Origin: Candidatus Mesolinea sp.
GTDB lineage: Bacteria; Chloroflexota; Anaerolineae; Anaerolineales; Anaerolineaceae
DNA: 44,845 nucleotides
Assembly (NCBI GenBank): GCA_003445715.1
Contig: DMCS01000071.1
Span: forward strand, 14,835 to 59,679
Direction: 5' to 3'
Part shown: positions 16,382-25,788 of the stretch, piece after piece
Position numbering within the stretch: position 1 is the stretch's first letter
Layout of the letters: each line of letters begins with the position of its first letter
The notes under the pieces: generated by a model
Told to the model about the DNA's origin: nothing
The model's database searches: none
Seen by the model: only the letters and a program-made list of their open reading frames with translations
Made by a program: the position numbers and the translations under genes

Positions 16382-18735
16382 TAAGGCACGATGACTTGCC
16401 TGCCTTCCGAAATGACCGCACTTTCATGAACGAGAAAGGCGAGTGCCTTGCCGGTAGCATCGTCAATCACCAGATCTAAATGGCTGTTGGGGCTCACATC
16501 ACTCACTTGGATGAGTTGCAGGCGTGTTTCCAAGCCCTCCTCGGGTGTGATCCAATCAGCTAAGTGGTTAGGTGTAGTTTCGAAAAACGCACCTTGAAAG
16601 TTATCTTTGCTCAGATTGACAGCAATAGGATAAATTTGCCCTTCCAGCAAGTCTTGAAAGAAGTGTGTGCCCAAAGAAGGCTCATCGGGGATGCCAAAGG
16701 GACCGCCGGTGAGTTCTACCAAAGCTTTAGCATTATAGATATCCCCATAATCTACATGCACGCCTAAATCCGGATTGGAAGTACCCCATCGGCCTGGACC
16801 TACGCAGATAAAATTTTCGCCAGCTAAGGCGGCGTTGAGCTTACCGATGGCACGTTCCAACTTGTTGCGCTCAGCGCTATTAGGGATAGAGAAGTAGGCT
16901 TCCGGTGGCACGTAAAGCACATAGTGCACATTTTGCACACTGCCGCCGGAGACTATACTTTGGCCCGAGAATATCTGATCCTTTTGAGGTATATGTTGGG
17001 GCAGCAAATAAACGCTCTCTTTAATCGTCCCAAGTGGTCGGCATTGGATTAAGGTGATTTGTATTTGCGGTTTGCCTTGTTGTTCTTCTACTTTTGCGGT
17101 AAATTCCACGTCCACCGGTGTGTCATACTCACTTTCTAAGGTGGCTAAAAGTTCTCGCATTAAGCTCGGGAAATCTGTGTGGCGCAGCAACTCGTCAAAA
17201 GTGAGGATGAGGCTGTGTGTATCCCCCTCGATGAATTTCGCGTGCATATTGTGGATATAACCGTCACTATCGATTTGGGCAATGTAGCGAAGAGCAGGCA
17301 CCCGTGGGCTTAAAACTTCATGTACCGGCAGCGTCCTGAACAGGTTGTTTTTGAGGTCAATGAGGTCAATGAATTGCTGGGAGTAGCGCCGGATGGACTG
17401 CAACGAAGTGGAAGGGGTGAGTGTGGGGTGGCTAAGAGCGACTAAGCGGGGGTAATCGTTGCCCACGCGGTCTACGGCGCGCGTACCCAGCCCCCAAACC
17501 AAACGCAGGAAACCGTCTTCCGGACGGATTTGAGGTGACCAGCGGTATTGGTTGCGGCTATAGCCAACGCCAGCTAATTGTGGGAAGTAGTATTGCCCGA
17601 CTGGTTGCCCTTCAACGACCTGGATAAGTAAAGCCATGCGCTCGTCGTAATCGAGTAGACCGCGGCTTTTGCGGTAAAGCAATGCGTTAGGGTTGAGTGT
17701 GCTGGCATAAATACGCGCCATGGCTTGCTGCATTGCGCGTAGATTTTCTTCTGGTTCCCCTTGGTTGGGGAGATAGATGCTTTCGTATTTGCCAGCAAAA
17801 GCCATGCCAAAGTTATCTTCAAGCAAGCTGGAAGAGCGCACAATCAAGGGGCGCCGACCAGCCATGCTTAAAATTGTCTCCATGTGCTGAACAGCACCTG
17901 GCGGAAACTCCCCTTGACTGAATTCTTCCAGAATGCGCGGATATTCCTTGCGCATTTGCTCCTCGTTTTTGTATTTTTGATCACCCCAATGCAGTAAATT
18001 GTTGATCGAAATGAAGGTGTAGAACACATCTGAGCCGATGTAAAACGAAGTAGGCGTGCGCAGGCTGGCTCGCAGCTCTGGGCTGGATTTATCCTTGAGG
18101 ATGCGCCCTGCTAAGAGCATGCCGGCAGCTTTCCCGCCGATGCGTCCGCGCCCCATCTTGTGCTTGCGGATCTCAGCTAAATCCGCGATGGTAAACCAAT
18201 CCTTGGCGATGTTGATATAGCGCAGCTGGTCACTGATCATGCTGCGGATTAACACAACCTTGATCTCCTGCAAGCGGGCAGCGTAAGGTACGCGCTGTTC
18301 CGGAGGCAGTTTTTCGATCATCATGCCCTGATTGAAAAGCAGCTCAGTAGGCGCAGTCTCCGGGTTGAACTCGATGATGCCCTCGGGCACTTGTACACCG
18401 CGTTCGTTGAGCGCTTGTTGGATAAGCTTGGAGAGATGGCTAAAGTCAAAGTACTTGGCAAAGTACGTGTCCGTCAGGTTATCCAACATCAGTGCCTTAC
18501 GGCGCTCCCAAGTTTCGGTATCTTCTTCATAAAATGGATTGGTCAAGCCTTCGCGCTCTTGCGATTGGACTGCCGCTTTTACAGCCTCAGCATAAAGGAC
18601 TTCAGGCACGATGATACTGTGGCTGTAAAGCTCCTGGCGCATCAGCTCACGGACGCGGTTCGCGAGAATCGGGTACTGCGAGAGCGCTAAATAAACGCTG
18701 TAATAGCGGTCGCTGCCGCTTTGCGGAAGGGTCAT
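16381..18735 (-). CDS. PEP/pyruvate-binding (PPDK-N) domain protein without phosphohistidine domain
   Basis: A 784-residue protein. The N-terminal about 190 residues are not recognised. The PPDK-type nucleotide-binding part follows: GRIGGKAAGMLLA (197-209), RSSSLLEDNFGMAFAGKYES (300-319) and LVWGLGTRAVDR. The C-terminal part has GPGRWGTS (from 646) and GTHFFQDL (689-696). PEP synthase and pyruvate-phosphate dikinase go on to a swivelling domain with a phospho-accepting His and a PEP-binding barrel; neither is seen here. It may therefore be a stand-alone phosphotransferase with another acceptor, or part of a multi-subunit system. The parS pair lies at its 3' end. It is preceded by a 415-bp gap carrying repeats. 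Confidence 0.8.
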   Translation of the reverse strand: MTLPQSGSDRYYSVYLALSQYPILANRVRELMRQELYSHSIIVPEVLYAEAVKAAVQSQEREGLTNPFYEEDTETWERRKALMLDNLTDTYFAKYFDFSHLSKLIQQALNERGVQVPEGIIEFNPETAPTELLFNQGMMIEKLPPEQRVPYAARLQEIKVVLIRSMISDQLRYINIAKDWFTIADLAEIRKHKMGRGRIGGKAAGMLLAGRILKDKSSPELRASLRTPTSFYIGSDVFYTFISINNLLHWGDQKYKNEEQMRKEYPRILEEFSQGEFPPGAVQHMETILSMAGRRPLIVRSSSLLEDNFGMAFAGKYESIYLPNQGEPEENLRAMQQAMARIYASTLNPNALLYRKSRGLLDYDERMALLIQVVEGQPVGQYYFPQLAGVGYSRNQYRWSPQIRPEDGFLRLVWGLGTRAVDRVGNDYPRLVALSHPTLTPSTSLQSIRRYSQQFIDLIDLKNNLFRTLPVHEVLSPRVPALRYIAQIDSDGYIHNMHAKFIEGDTHSLILTFDELLRHTDFPSLMRELLATLESEYDTPVDVEFTAKVEEQQGKPQIQITLIQCRPLGTIKESVYLLPQHIPQKDQIFSGQSIVSGGSVQNVHYVLYVPPEAYFSIPNSAERNKLERAIGKLNAALAGENFICVGPGRWGTSNPDLGVHVDYGDIYNAKALVELTGGPFGIPDEPSLGTHFFQDLLEGQIYPIAVNLSKDNFQGAFFETTPNHLADWITPEEGLETRLQLIQVSDVSPNSHLDLVIDDATGKALAFLVHESAVISEGRQVIVP

Positions 18736-18897
18736 CGGAAAAACCTTATCGTGTACTATTTTCTATTTTATCATTTTAAAGGTTATTTGTATCCGTTTGT
18801 AGATTATATAGGTAGTACATTAATAAGAATTAATAAAATAAAGATAATAAGAAAAATAATAAAATTTGGGAAAAGTAAATCAGCCCGAATAAGGAAC

Positions 18898-18982
18898 TTG
18901 ACCATAGGTCTCCTGGTTTTCCTGTCTTGATAACCGATTGTGAAAACTGGATAATCAGTTTATTTTGAGACCTAAAGGTCAA
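18898..18982. repeat. Imperfect inverted repeat
   Basis: TTGACCATAGGTCTC (18898-18912) is matched by the reverse complement of 18967-18982 (TTGACCTTTAGGTCTC), with one bulged base. The 54-bp interior contains a smaller hairpin, AACTG-GATAAT-CAGTT. It could be a folded leader of the PPDK-like gene, the dnaE transcript end, or part of a mobile repeat. Confidence 0.6.
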
Positions 18983-18995
18983 ATAACTTGCAGGA

Positions 18996-19029
18996 TCAGG
19001 AGAGTGCGAAGCCTGCCCGTAGGGTACCA
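18996..19029. repeat. 34-bp direct repeat, copy 1
   Basis: TCAGGAGAGTGCGAAGCCTG followed by CCCGTAGGGTACCA. Copy 2 begins 58 bp further right, with three differences in 34 positions. Confidence 0.85.
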
Positions 19030-19053
19030 CGAAAGAACTAAGGCCTGGCACGG

Positions 19054-19087
19054 TCAGGAGAGTGCGAAGCCTACCTGTAGGGTTCCA
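19054..19087. repeat. 34-bp direct repeat, copy 2
   Basis: TCAGGAGAGTGCGAAGCCTA followed by CCTGTAGGGTTCCA, the second copy of the repeat at 18996-19029. The two are separated by 24 bp of unrelated sequence. Confidence 0.85.
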
Positions 19088-19150
19088 TGCCATAACAGGG
19101 TATAACAAGCTGTCATCGCCGAACTACACAAAAATAACTGACTATAAATT

Positions 19151-22100
19151 CTATTCCCTACGGATTATGACGTTCTCTGCACCAACGTAGCGATGAAGGT
19201 CTTGCAAAACCTCATCGTTGATGTCTGTCGTGTCGTTGGGGAACTCGATCATGTATTTTTCACCCCCTTCAGAGACCGCAAAGGCAAAGTGATAATTGCC
19301 TGGATGGGAAACCAGCAAGCCATACAGCTGCCGAATGTGGCGCAAGTCGCGGGTCTTTTCGCCGCAGGGGTGAATGGTCACGATCAGCTGTGGTTCTTTT
19401 TCAACCACGGGCTCAACCTGAGTAGCCGCTGCATGGTCATATGGGCTCACGTCAGGTTGGCGGTCCCGCTCGTCCGCCCCGGTTAGCATGTCTGATGTTG
19501 GTGCTTCTGCTGGGGCCTTAGCCTGTGCTGCGGAGCTAATTTCAACCCCTTGCACGCCGTTGCTTTGTCTTTCAGCCTCGTAAAGGTAATCTGCGGGGTC
19601 ATCGCCCATTTGCCATTCCGGTTCCTCAAAAGGTTCTGATGTGTCGCTTTCGCACGGGTCTTCTCTCGGATCCACAGTGCCCGCAGACTGGTGCGCATAG
19701 CGGGAAAGCACGCGGATATCCGGCAAATAACGGGAGAGTACCTGTTCATAATAACGCCCCTGATTGCGGTTGTCTGTCTCAGGAGTCTGTAACAAATCAG
19801 TATCGACACGGGTTACCTCATCTACGAGGACGCTCAAGCCGTTAGAACGATGATCAACTTTACCCTTGACCACAAGCAGAGCACCCGCTGCTATGTCTGC
19901 TTGATAGCGCTTCCATGTGCGCGGGAAGAGCACCAGCTCTATTTCTCCAGCGCTATCTTCAATGGTTACAAAAGCCATCTCCTTTTGGGAGCGCGTGATG
20001 AGCGGTCGCAAGCGCTTTACCATGCCGCCAACCGTAACGGCTTCTTTATCAGCAAGTTCTTCCAATTCATAGGATGAATGTGAGAGTTTATCAGCAATCA
20101 GGTGCATGGCACTTCTGAGTGGATGATCGCTCACATACATACCCAGTAACTCTTTTTCCCATTCAAGCTGCACATTCAAATCCACTTTAGTTGCGGGATA
20201 GAGCTGGATACCAGCGTTAGCTTCCTCACCCATTCCAAAGAGTGCTAACTGGCCTAATTCCTTTGCGTGGAAGTGGTTTGCGCTGACGGCAATCAACTGC
20301 TCAACGCTATTGAGCAGTGCCCGGCGTTGACCGAGGCTATCCAGAGCCCCCACTTTGATCAAGCACTCCAGCGGGCGCCTGCCTACCTGGCGCAAATCTA
20401 CCCGGCGCACAAAGTCAGTAATATCCTTGAAGGGCTTGTTATCGCGTGCGGTGATGATCATCTCGATTGGACCCTGCCCAACGTTTTTGACCGCACCCAG
20501 TCCAAAGCGGATTGCCGCTGTCCCGTCCGGCCGGTCCTCAATCACAAAATCATAACCGCTGGTGTTCACATCTGGTGGCAGCACTTCGATGCCGAGGTTA
20601 CGCGCTTCTGCCACGTAAGAGGAACATTTCTCGGTATTGTTCTTCCACGCAGAAAGCAGCGCGGTCATATATTCAATGGGATAATGGCACTTGAGATACG
20701 CAGTTTGTACTGCGATGACGCCGTAATCCGCAGCATGGCTCTTATTGAAGCCATAATGCGCAAAGTTTTCCCAATCATTAAAAATTGCTTCGGCTTCCTC
20801 ACGTGGAATACCTTGCTTAACCGCGCCTTGTACAAATTTCTTGTGATGCTTGGCAATCTCCTTTTCTTTTTTCTTGGAGATCGCCGAGCGCAAGTCGTCT
20901 GATTCGGAAGGGGTATAGCCAGCCAACTCTACCGCGGCTTGCATAATCTGTTCTTGGTAGACCGCGTGGCCGTAAGTATCTTTGAGGATAGGGACCAGCT
21001 TCTCGTGGGGATACCTGACCTCTTTCTTGCCGTGCATGCGCTCGATATATTCCGGAATGATTTCCATCGGGCCGGGGCGGAAGAGCGCGATCATGGCAAT
21101 CACATGTGAGATTTCGGTGGGCTGCATCTGCATGATGTAACGCGTCATCCCCGAGCCTTCAAGTTGGAAGGTGCCCATGGTATGCCCTGCGCTGATGTAG
21201 CGGAATACTTCGGGGTCATCAATGGGAATGTTCTCCAAGGTCAGGTGGAGCCCATGGCGCTGCTCGATCAGTTCACAGGCTTTAGCCATAATCGTGAGCG
21301 TAGCCAAGCCCAAAAAGTCAACCTTGAGCAAACCAAGATAATTGACGCCATCCATATCGTATTGGGATACGGACTTGATGGGTAGGTCTTCGCTTTGGCT
21401 GGTGGGGCGGTGCAAAGGTAGATATTCAGTAATCGGGCGGTCGCTGATAATCACACCGGCGGCATGGGTACCCACATTGCGGATAGAACCCTCCATACGG
21501 CTGGCGGTATCAATGAGCTTCTTCATCTGGGGGGATGAATCGTACACAGAGCGCAGTTCGGGCGATTTTTCTAAGGTCTCAGCGATGGTTGGGCTTCTGC
21601 CTTGCTGCAAGCCCGGGATCATTTTAGCCACGCGGTCCACTTCCGTCAGTGGAATGTTCATCACGCGCCCCACATCGCGGATCGCTCCACGCGCCGCAAT
21701 GGTACTGTAGGTGATAATTTGGGCGACTTTATCTGCGCCGTATTTCTGGTTGCAATATTCCATCATCTCCGCACGGCGGTCATCCTGGAAATCCAGGTCG
21801 ATATCCGGCATAGTAACACGCCCAGGGTTTAAAAAGCGCTCAAAAAGGAGGTTAAAGCGCAGCGGGTCCACCGAAGTGATATTGAGCGCATAGGCTACCA
21901 ATGAGCCTGCTGCTGAGCCGCGGGCGTTATACCAGATGTTTTTTTCGCGCGCGTAACGGCAAAGATCCCATACAATGAGGAAGTATTCATCAAAGCCCAT
22001 CTTGTGGATCACACCGAGCTCGTAATCCAAACGTTGCTGCACCGTGGGGGATTGTACTTGGTCTGGCATACGCGCTTCCAAGCCGCGCAAGCAGAGCTCA

Positions 22101-22993
22101 CGCAGGTAGCTCTTGGGCTGCACGCCTTCCGGCAGCTCAAATTTGGGCAGGTGATATTCTTTACGCCGCAAGTCAACTTCACAACGCTCAGCAATGGCTA
22201 AGGTGTTGGTGATGGCTTCTGGCACCTCGGAAAACAGCTCTTGCATTTCCTCTGGGCTGCGTAAATAATAAGAATCATCCGCCATGGTCATTCGGTTTTT
22301 ATCTGAGAGCAGCTTGCCGGTCTGCACGGCCAAGAGGATATCTTGAAGCTCGGCATCTTCCTGCCGTAGGTAGTGCACATCATTAGTGGCAATCAAGCCG
22401 ACCTTGTATTTTTGAGCCAGCTCCACCATGCCAGGGTTAATGAGAGCCAGCTCCGGAAGATTATGCTGCTGCAATTCTAAGTAGAAATGCTCGCGTCCAA
22501 AGACGTCCAGATACCAGCTAAGCGCTTCCTCGGCACGCTCAGTATCCTGCGCTATGAGTGCCCGTGGGATTTCACCTGAAAGGCAAGCCGAGCTGGCAAT
22601 CAGCCCTTCGGAATGGCTGCTCAAGTAGGCTTTATCGATACGTGGATGGTAGTAAAAGCCTTCTAATTGGCTCGCAGTGGCAATTTGGAGCAGGTTGTGG
22701 TAACCCTGCATGTTTTCAGCGAGTAAAACCAAATGAAAAGGCTTAGCATCCCGGCTGACTTCGCGATCGGTCATAGAACGGGGTGCTAAATACGTCTCCA
22801 AGCCAATGATAGGCTTGATTCCAGCGGCGGTTGCTGCTTGATAAAAGTCAAGCGTTCCAAACATGGTGCCATGGTCGGTGAGGGCTACAGCGGGCATGCC
22901 CAACTGCTTTACACGTGCCACCAGGTCAGCAGGTTTACCAAAACCATCCAAAATAGAATAGGACGAGTGCACATGTAGATGAACGAAAGACAT
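19151..22993 (-). CDS. dnaE: DNA polymerase III subunit alpha
   Basis: Replicative polymerase, 1280 residues, somewhat longer than the usual 1150-1200. Domains in order: PHP (1-270) with FVHLHVHSSYS, LTDHGTMFG and NDVHY, so the metal-binding residues look intact; polymerase palm with NARGSAAGSLVAY and the catalytic aspartates in PDIDLDF (D397, D399, D401); and fingers including GTFQLEGSGMTRYIM and IALFRPGPMEIIPEYI. A helix-hairpin-helix region (LGAVKNVGQGPIEMI) and an OB fold (VTVGGMVKRLRPLITRSQKEM) follow. The C-terminus has an acidic low-complexity linker (about 1100-1210) before a final small domain with VTIHPCG. No intein is present. ATG at 22993, with 162 bp of non-coding sequence upstream. 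Confidence 0.97.
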   Translation of the reverse strand: MSFVHLHVHSSYSILDGFGKPADLVARVKQLGMPAVALTDHGTMFGTLDFYQAATAAGIKPIIGLETYLAPRSMTDREVSRDAKPFHLVLLAENMQGYHNLLQIATASQLEGFYYHPRIDKAYLSSHSEGLIASSACLSGEIPRALIAQDTERAEEALSWYLDVFGREHFYLELQQHNLPELALINPGMVELAQKYKVGLIATNDVHYLRQEDAELQDILLAVQTGKLLSDKNRMTMADDSYYLRSPEEMQELFSEVPEAITNTLAIAERCEVDLRRKEYHLPKFELPEGVQPKSYLRELCLRGLEARMPDQVQSPTVQQRLDYELGVIHKMGFDEYFLIVWDLCRYAREKNIWYNARGSAAGSLVAYALNITSVDPLRFNLLFERFLNPGRVTMPDIDLDFQDDRRAEMMEYCNQKYGADKVAQIITYSTIAARGAIRDVGRVMNIPLTEVDRVAKMIPGLQQGRSPTIAETLEKSPELRSVYDSSPQMKKLIDTASRMEGSIRNVGTHAAGVIISDRPITEYLPLHRPTSQSEDLPIKSVSQYDMDGVNYLGLLKVDFLGLATLTIMAKACELIEQRHGLHLTLENIPIDDPEVFRYISAGHTMGTFQLEGSGMTRYIMQMQPTEISHVIAMIALFRPGPMEIIPEYIERMHGKKEVRYPHEKLVPILKDTYGHAVYQEQIMQAAVELAGYTPSESDDLRSAISKKKEKEIAKHHKKFVQGAVKQGIPREEAEAIFNDWENFAHYGFNKSHAADYGVIAVQTAYLKCHYPIEYMTALLSAWKNNTEKCSSYVAEARNLGIEVLPPDVNTSGYDFVIEDRPDGTAAIRFGLGAVKNVGQGPIEMIITARDNKPFKDITDFVRRVDLRQVGRRPLECLIKVGALDSLGQRRALLNSVEQLIAVSANHFHAKELGQLALFGMGEEANAGIQLYPATKVDLNVQLEWEKELLGMYVSDHPLRSAMHLIADKLSHSSYELEELADKEAVTVGGMVKRLRPLITRSQKEMAFVTIEDSAGEIELVLFPRTWKRYQADIAAGALLVVKGKVDHRSNGLSVLVDEVTRVDTDLLQTPETDNRNQGRYYEQVLSRYLPDIRVLSRYAHQSAGTVDPREDPCESDTSEPFEEPEWQMGDDPADYLYEAERQSNGVQGVEISSAAQAKAPAEAPTSDMLTGADERDRQPDVSPYDHAAATQVEPVVEKEPQLIVTIHPCGEKTRDLRHIRQLYGLLVSHPGNYHFAFAVSEGGEKYMIEFPNDTTDINDEVLQDLHRYVGAENVIIRRE

Positions 22994-23077
22994 ATTCAGC
23001 TTACTTCCTTAATGAAATTACAACCCTGCTTCCTAAAACTTTTGAAAGATGAGTCTATTCCTCTCCAATTTAAGTTT

Positions 23078-23083
23078 AGTATA
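23078..23083 (-). promoter_or_regulatory. Possible -10 box upstream of dnaE
   Basis: TATACT read leftward, about 85 nt before the dnaE start, preceded by TATG. No good -35 is seen at the right spacing, so confidence is low. The rest of the 162-bp gap shows nothing further beyond a short TCCTA/TAGGA inverted repeat. Confidence 0.35.
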
Positions 23084-23155
23084 GCATAAGGTCGTCCTAA
23101 AAAAGCAGCTTCTAGGATAAAGTTTCATGTATTTTAAGGCTTGGAATTAAGCTTC

Positions 23156-24172
23156 TTAAGAAGGAATGTAGGGATGGCTGTGCGTGTAAATTGGGTGTCC
23201 ATCAAATTCGGTTAGGTTGTCGGGATCTGTAATCTTGGCAGCGTTACGCATATTTACCAGGATTTCCTCAGAGATTTGCCGGTTGGCGCGGATTGAATCA
23301 CCAATAAACCCAATGATGATGAGAATGATGCCTGCAACAGTGAGCGTGCCGCCAATCGTGACCGATTGTAAGAAGCGGCCAGCGGTATTAATCGTAAAAT
23401 ACAGCACCAAAAAGCGAATCAGCAGTGCTAACCCCAGCACGAGGAAAAGCGCTCCGATGGATACAAACGTGCGCAAAGGTTGGTAGAGCACATACGAGCG
23501 GATGATTGCACCGCTCTGGCGCCAGATGAAATTGAGCGTGCCCCGGTGTAACCGCGATTCGCGCCGTTGAGGATTGGTCTGGATGGGCACATGGGCAATT
23601 TTCATACGGCTCTTGCCAGCTTGCACAAGGGTCTCTAATGTATAGGAATAAGGGTTATAGACCTGCAAGGGTAAAGCTGCGTAGCGCGAGTAGGCTCGAA
23701 AACCGCTGACTGCATCGGGAACATCAGTTTCAGAAACTTTGCGCGCAATCGCGCTGCCGCGAGCTTCCAACCAGCGCTTGGCGGGAGAAAAATTGCGGTT
23801 GCTTTGCGTTTGCCGATCGCCAATCGTTAGGTCTGCATCACCCTCCAAAATGGGCTGAATTAGCGGTTGGATTTCACTCCCAGGGTATTGATGGTCCGCA
23901 TCCGTATTGACGATGATATCGGCGCCCAATGCTAGGGCAAACTGAACCCCTGAGATAAAAGCTTTTGAAAGACCGCGGTTACTGCGGTGCCGTAGTACAA
24001 AGTCAGCACCGTGCTCAAGTGCTACCTGTGCGGTATTATCAGTTGAGCCGTCATCGATCACGACAACTTGAATACTCTCAACCCCTTCCAAATGCCGGGG
24101 AAGGTCGTCCAACACTTCCGGTAAGGTTTCTGCTTCGTTATAAGCGGGGATTTGGATGATAAGCTTTTTCAC
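23156..24172 (-). CDS. Membrane-anchored GT2 glycosyltransferase (dolichol-phosphate-mannose-synthase-like)
   Basis: Probably transfers a sugar from a nucleotide donor to a polyprenyl phosphate or other membrane acceptor. The GT-A domain shows IIQIPAYNEAETLPEVL at its start, VVVIDDGSTDNT, NTDADHQYPG (the DXD-like site) and AVSGFRAYSR. Two C-terminal transmembrane helices (TFVSIGALFLVLGLALLIRF and TLTVAGIILIIIGFIG) anchor it. The frame is open to a TTG at 24310, but this would overlap the divergent gene. The GTG at 24172 puts the start directly at KKLIIQIPAYNE, as in relatives, giving 338 residues. No clear ribosome site decides this. Confidence 0.85.
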   Translation of the reverse strand: MKKLIIQIPAYNEAETLPEVLDDLPRHLEGVESIQVVVIDDGSTDNTAQVALEHGADFVLRHRSNRGLSKAFISGVQFALALGADIIVNTDADHQYPGSEIQPLIQPILEGDADLTIGDRQTQSNRNFSPAKRWLEARGSAIARKVSETDVPDAVSGFRAYSRYAALPLQVYNPYSYTLETLVQAGKSRMKIAHVPIQTNPQRRESRLHRGTLNFIWRQSGAIIRSYVLYQPLRTFVSIGALFLVLGLALLIRFLVLYFTINTAGRFLQSVTIGGTLTVAGIILIIIGFIGDSIRANRQISEEILVNMRNAAKITDPDNLTEFDGHPIYTHSHPYIPS

Positions 24173-24290
24173 GAGGTCACTTTCTGCATATTGCGGTTGC
24201 TCTATTTTAACAGGGTTTTCTGCTTTTGTGGATGTCAGCCCGAGATTTGCAGGTAAAATCCTCACCACAAAAATGTGATATATATAGCTT

Positions 24291-25775
24291 ATGCTCAACC
24301 TGAAGACCAAAATGCGCTTAATCGCCTGTATTTTACTCGTGGCGTCTGCCTTATTCCCGCCGACGCTTGCGTTCGCCGAGCCGGCTGAGCCCTTGCGCTA
24401 TGACTTTTCACTAGTTACCGCTGCAGACCTCATTTCAGCCATGAATGTCTTACGCACCTCTTATGGCTTGCAGCCGCTGATTGAAGACCCGATCATCGAT
24501 GCCGTGGCGCAGAGCACTGCTCAATATATGGCTGATAAACTGCTTTCCTGGCATATTGGCGACGTGGCTGGCAGGCTGGCTGCTGCTGGTTATGGCGGCG
24601 GAAGTAAGGTTTATGCAACAGAAAATTTTGCCATTGGATATGGCGCCAGTATTGATGAAATCATGGTGATGTGGTCAGATGAATCGCACATGCTGCCCGC
24701 GGTCACCCCTGCCTATTGCAATATCGGCGCCGGCACAGCCCAGGCTTCCAATGGCTCCACTTATTACGTGCTGCAAGCAGCCTATGTTTCTGGCCAAACG
24801 TGCGGATCGTATACTTCGCCGGGTGGACCTGTGGAAGGCGGCGGGGGCTTCGGCATCATTGTGCCAGTCACGATTGCGACGCCGGATGCTACAGGCAAGA
24901 TTGTGCATGTCGTTCAATCTGGCCAGTCTTTCTGGGCTATTGCCGTCGCCTATCAAACAACAATTAAAGAAATCCTGCGTTGGAACAACCTGCCTGAAGG
25001 AACGGTGTTGCAAATGGGGCAAGAGCTGGTTATCCCCAACCCGAAAGCTGAGGGATATATGACCCCCACGCCCTTTGGTTACTTCACTGCCAGCCCTCCG
25101 GATGCAGATGGGAAGATTGTGCATACTGTGCAAGCCTATCAAAACTTGTCCATAATTAGTGAGGTATACGGTGTTCCTATTGAGCGCATTCTCGAGCTCA
25201 ACGACTTGACGCGGGACACGCCCTTGCAAATTGGCCAAAAGCTGTTGATTTATCCCGGCAATGTGACCCCAACACCCACACCTCGCCCTCTTACACCGAT
25301 TGAGATGCTCACGCCAGCTGCCGACGGGAATTACTATCACATTGTGAAGGAAGGGCAGAACTTCTGGCGGATTGCGGATTACTATGGGATTCCCCTGGAA
25401 GATTTGCTCGCCTGGAACAACCTGACCGAAAACTACGTGCCATGGCCAGGCGAAAAGCTGTTGCTCAAGGTTACCCCGCCAGCTACCATCACACCCACAC
25501 CCACGCCGGTCACCCCAACGCCAACACCCAGCCCAACCTTGCCCAGCACTCCTACCGCCACGCTGCTTCCCAGCCCAACCAGCACTGCCGCCCCCGAGCC
25601 GACATTGCTTGGGCTTGGCCTGGGCTTTAACCCGCTCTGGCTGATTCCTGTGGTCATTATTCTGGGGGGCGGCGGATATTTGGCATTACGTTCAGCCCGC
25701 AAGAAGAGTGCAGCCAGTACATTTTCGGAGCAAACGCCGCCGGATGATGATTCAGCAGACGATATTCAGGAATAA
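24291..25775 (+). CDS. CAP-domain protein with three LysM repeats and C-terminal membrane anchor
   Basis: A 494-residue surface protein. A signal peptide (to about residue 29) is followed by a CAP/SCP domain (about 40-170; SAMNVLRTSYGLQPL, WHIG, ATENFAIGYG). Three LysM modules follow (203-249, 275-322, 347-394), each starting HxVQ or HIVK and ending in an IGQKLLI-type strand; they bind peptidoglycan or related glycans. A Thr/Pro-rich stalk (about 395-440) leads to a transmembrane helix (PLWLIPVVIILGGGGYLAL) with a basic stop and an acidic tail. CAP proteins of bacteria are mostly uncharacterised. ATG codons at 24291 and 24312 both give a signal peptide. It is divergent from the GT2 gene. Confidence 0.9.
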   Translation: MLNLKTKMRLIACILLVASALFPPTLAFAEPAEPLRYDFSLVTAADLISAMNVLRTSYGLQPLIEDPIIDAVAQSTAQYMADKLLSWHIGDVAGRLAAAGYGGGSKVYATENFAIGYGASIDEIMVMWSDESHMLPAVTPAYCNIGAGTAQASNGSTYYVLQAAYVSGQTCGSYTSPGGPVEGGGGFGIIVPVTIATPDATGKIVHVVQSGQSFWAIAVAYQTTIKEILRWNNLPEGTVLQMGQELVIPNPKAEGYMTPTPFGYFTASPPDADGKIVHTVQAYQNLSIISEVYGVPIERILELNDLTRDTPLQIGQKLLIYPGNVTPTPTPRPLTPIEMLTPAADGNYYHIVKEGQNFWRIADYYGIPLEDLLAWNNLTENYVPWPGEKLLLKVTPPATITPTPTPVTPTPTPSPTLPSTPTATLLPSPTSTAAPEPTLLGLGLGFNPLWLIPVVIILGGGGYLALRSARKKSAASTFSEQTPPDDDSADDIQE

Positions 25776-25788
25776 AACTGATTTGGTT

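Larger units (their letters stand above)
18736..19150. other. Structured intergenic region between dnaE and the PPDK-like gene
   Basis: This 415-bp gap contains no convincing gene. The part nearest the PPDK-like gene (18736-18890) is very AT-rich and probably holds its leftward promoter. The part nearer dnaE holds an inverted repeat and two 34-bp direct repeats, listed separately. Short open frames here (for example 18830-19108, leftward) cover the repeats and show no protein-like features. Confidence 0.7.

Noticed and set aside
18830..19108. Leftward 92-codon open frame over the direct repeats
   Set aside because: The frame simply runs through repeated non-coding sequence and has no ribosome site or protein-like pattern.
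19483..19809. Open frames antisense or shifted within dnaE
   Set aside because: dnaE coding is unambiguous across this stretch; these are shadow frames.
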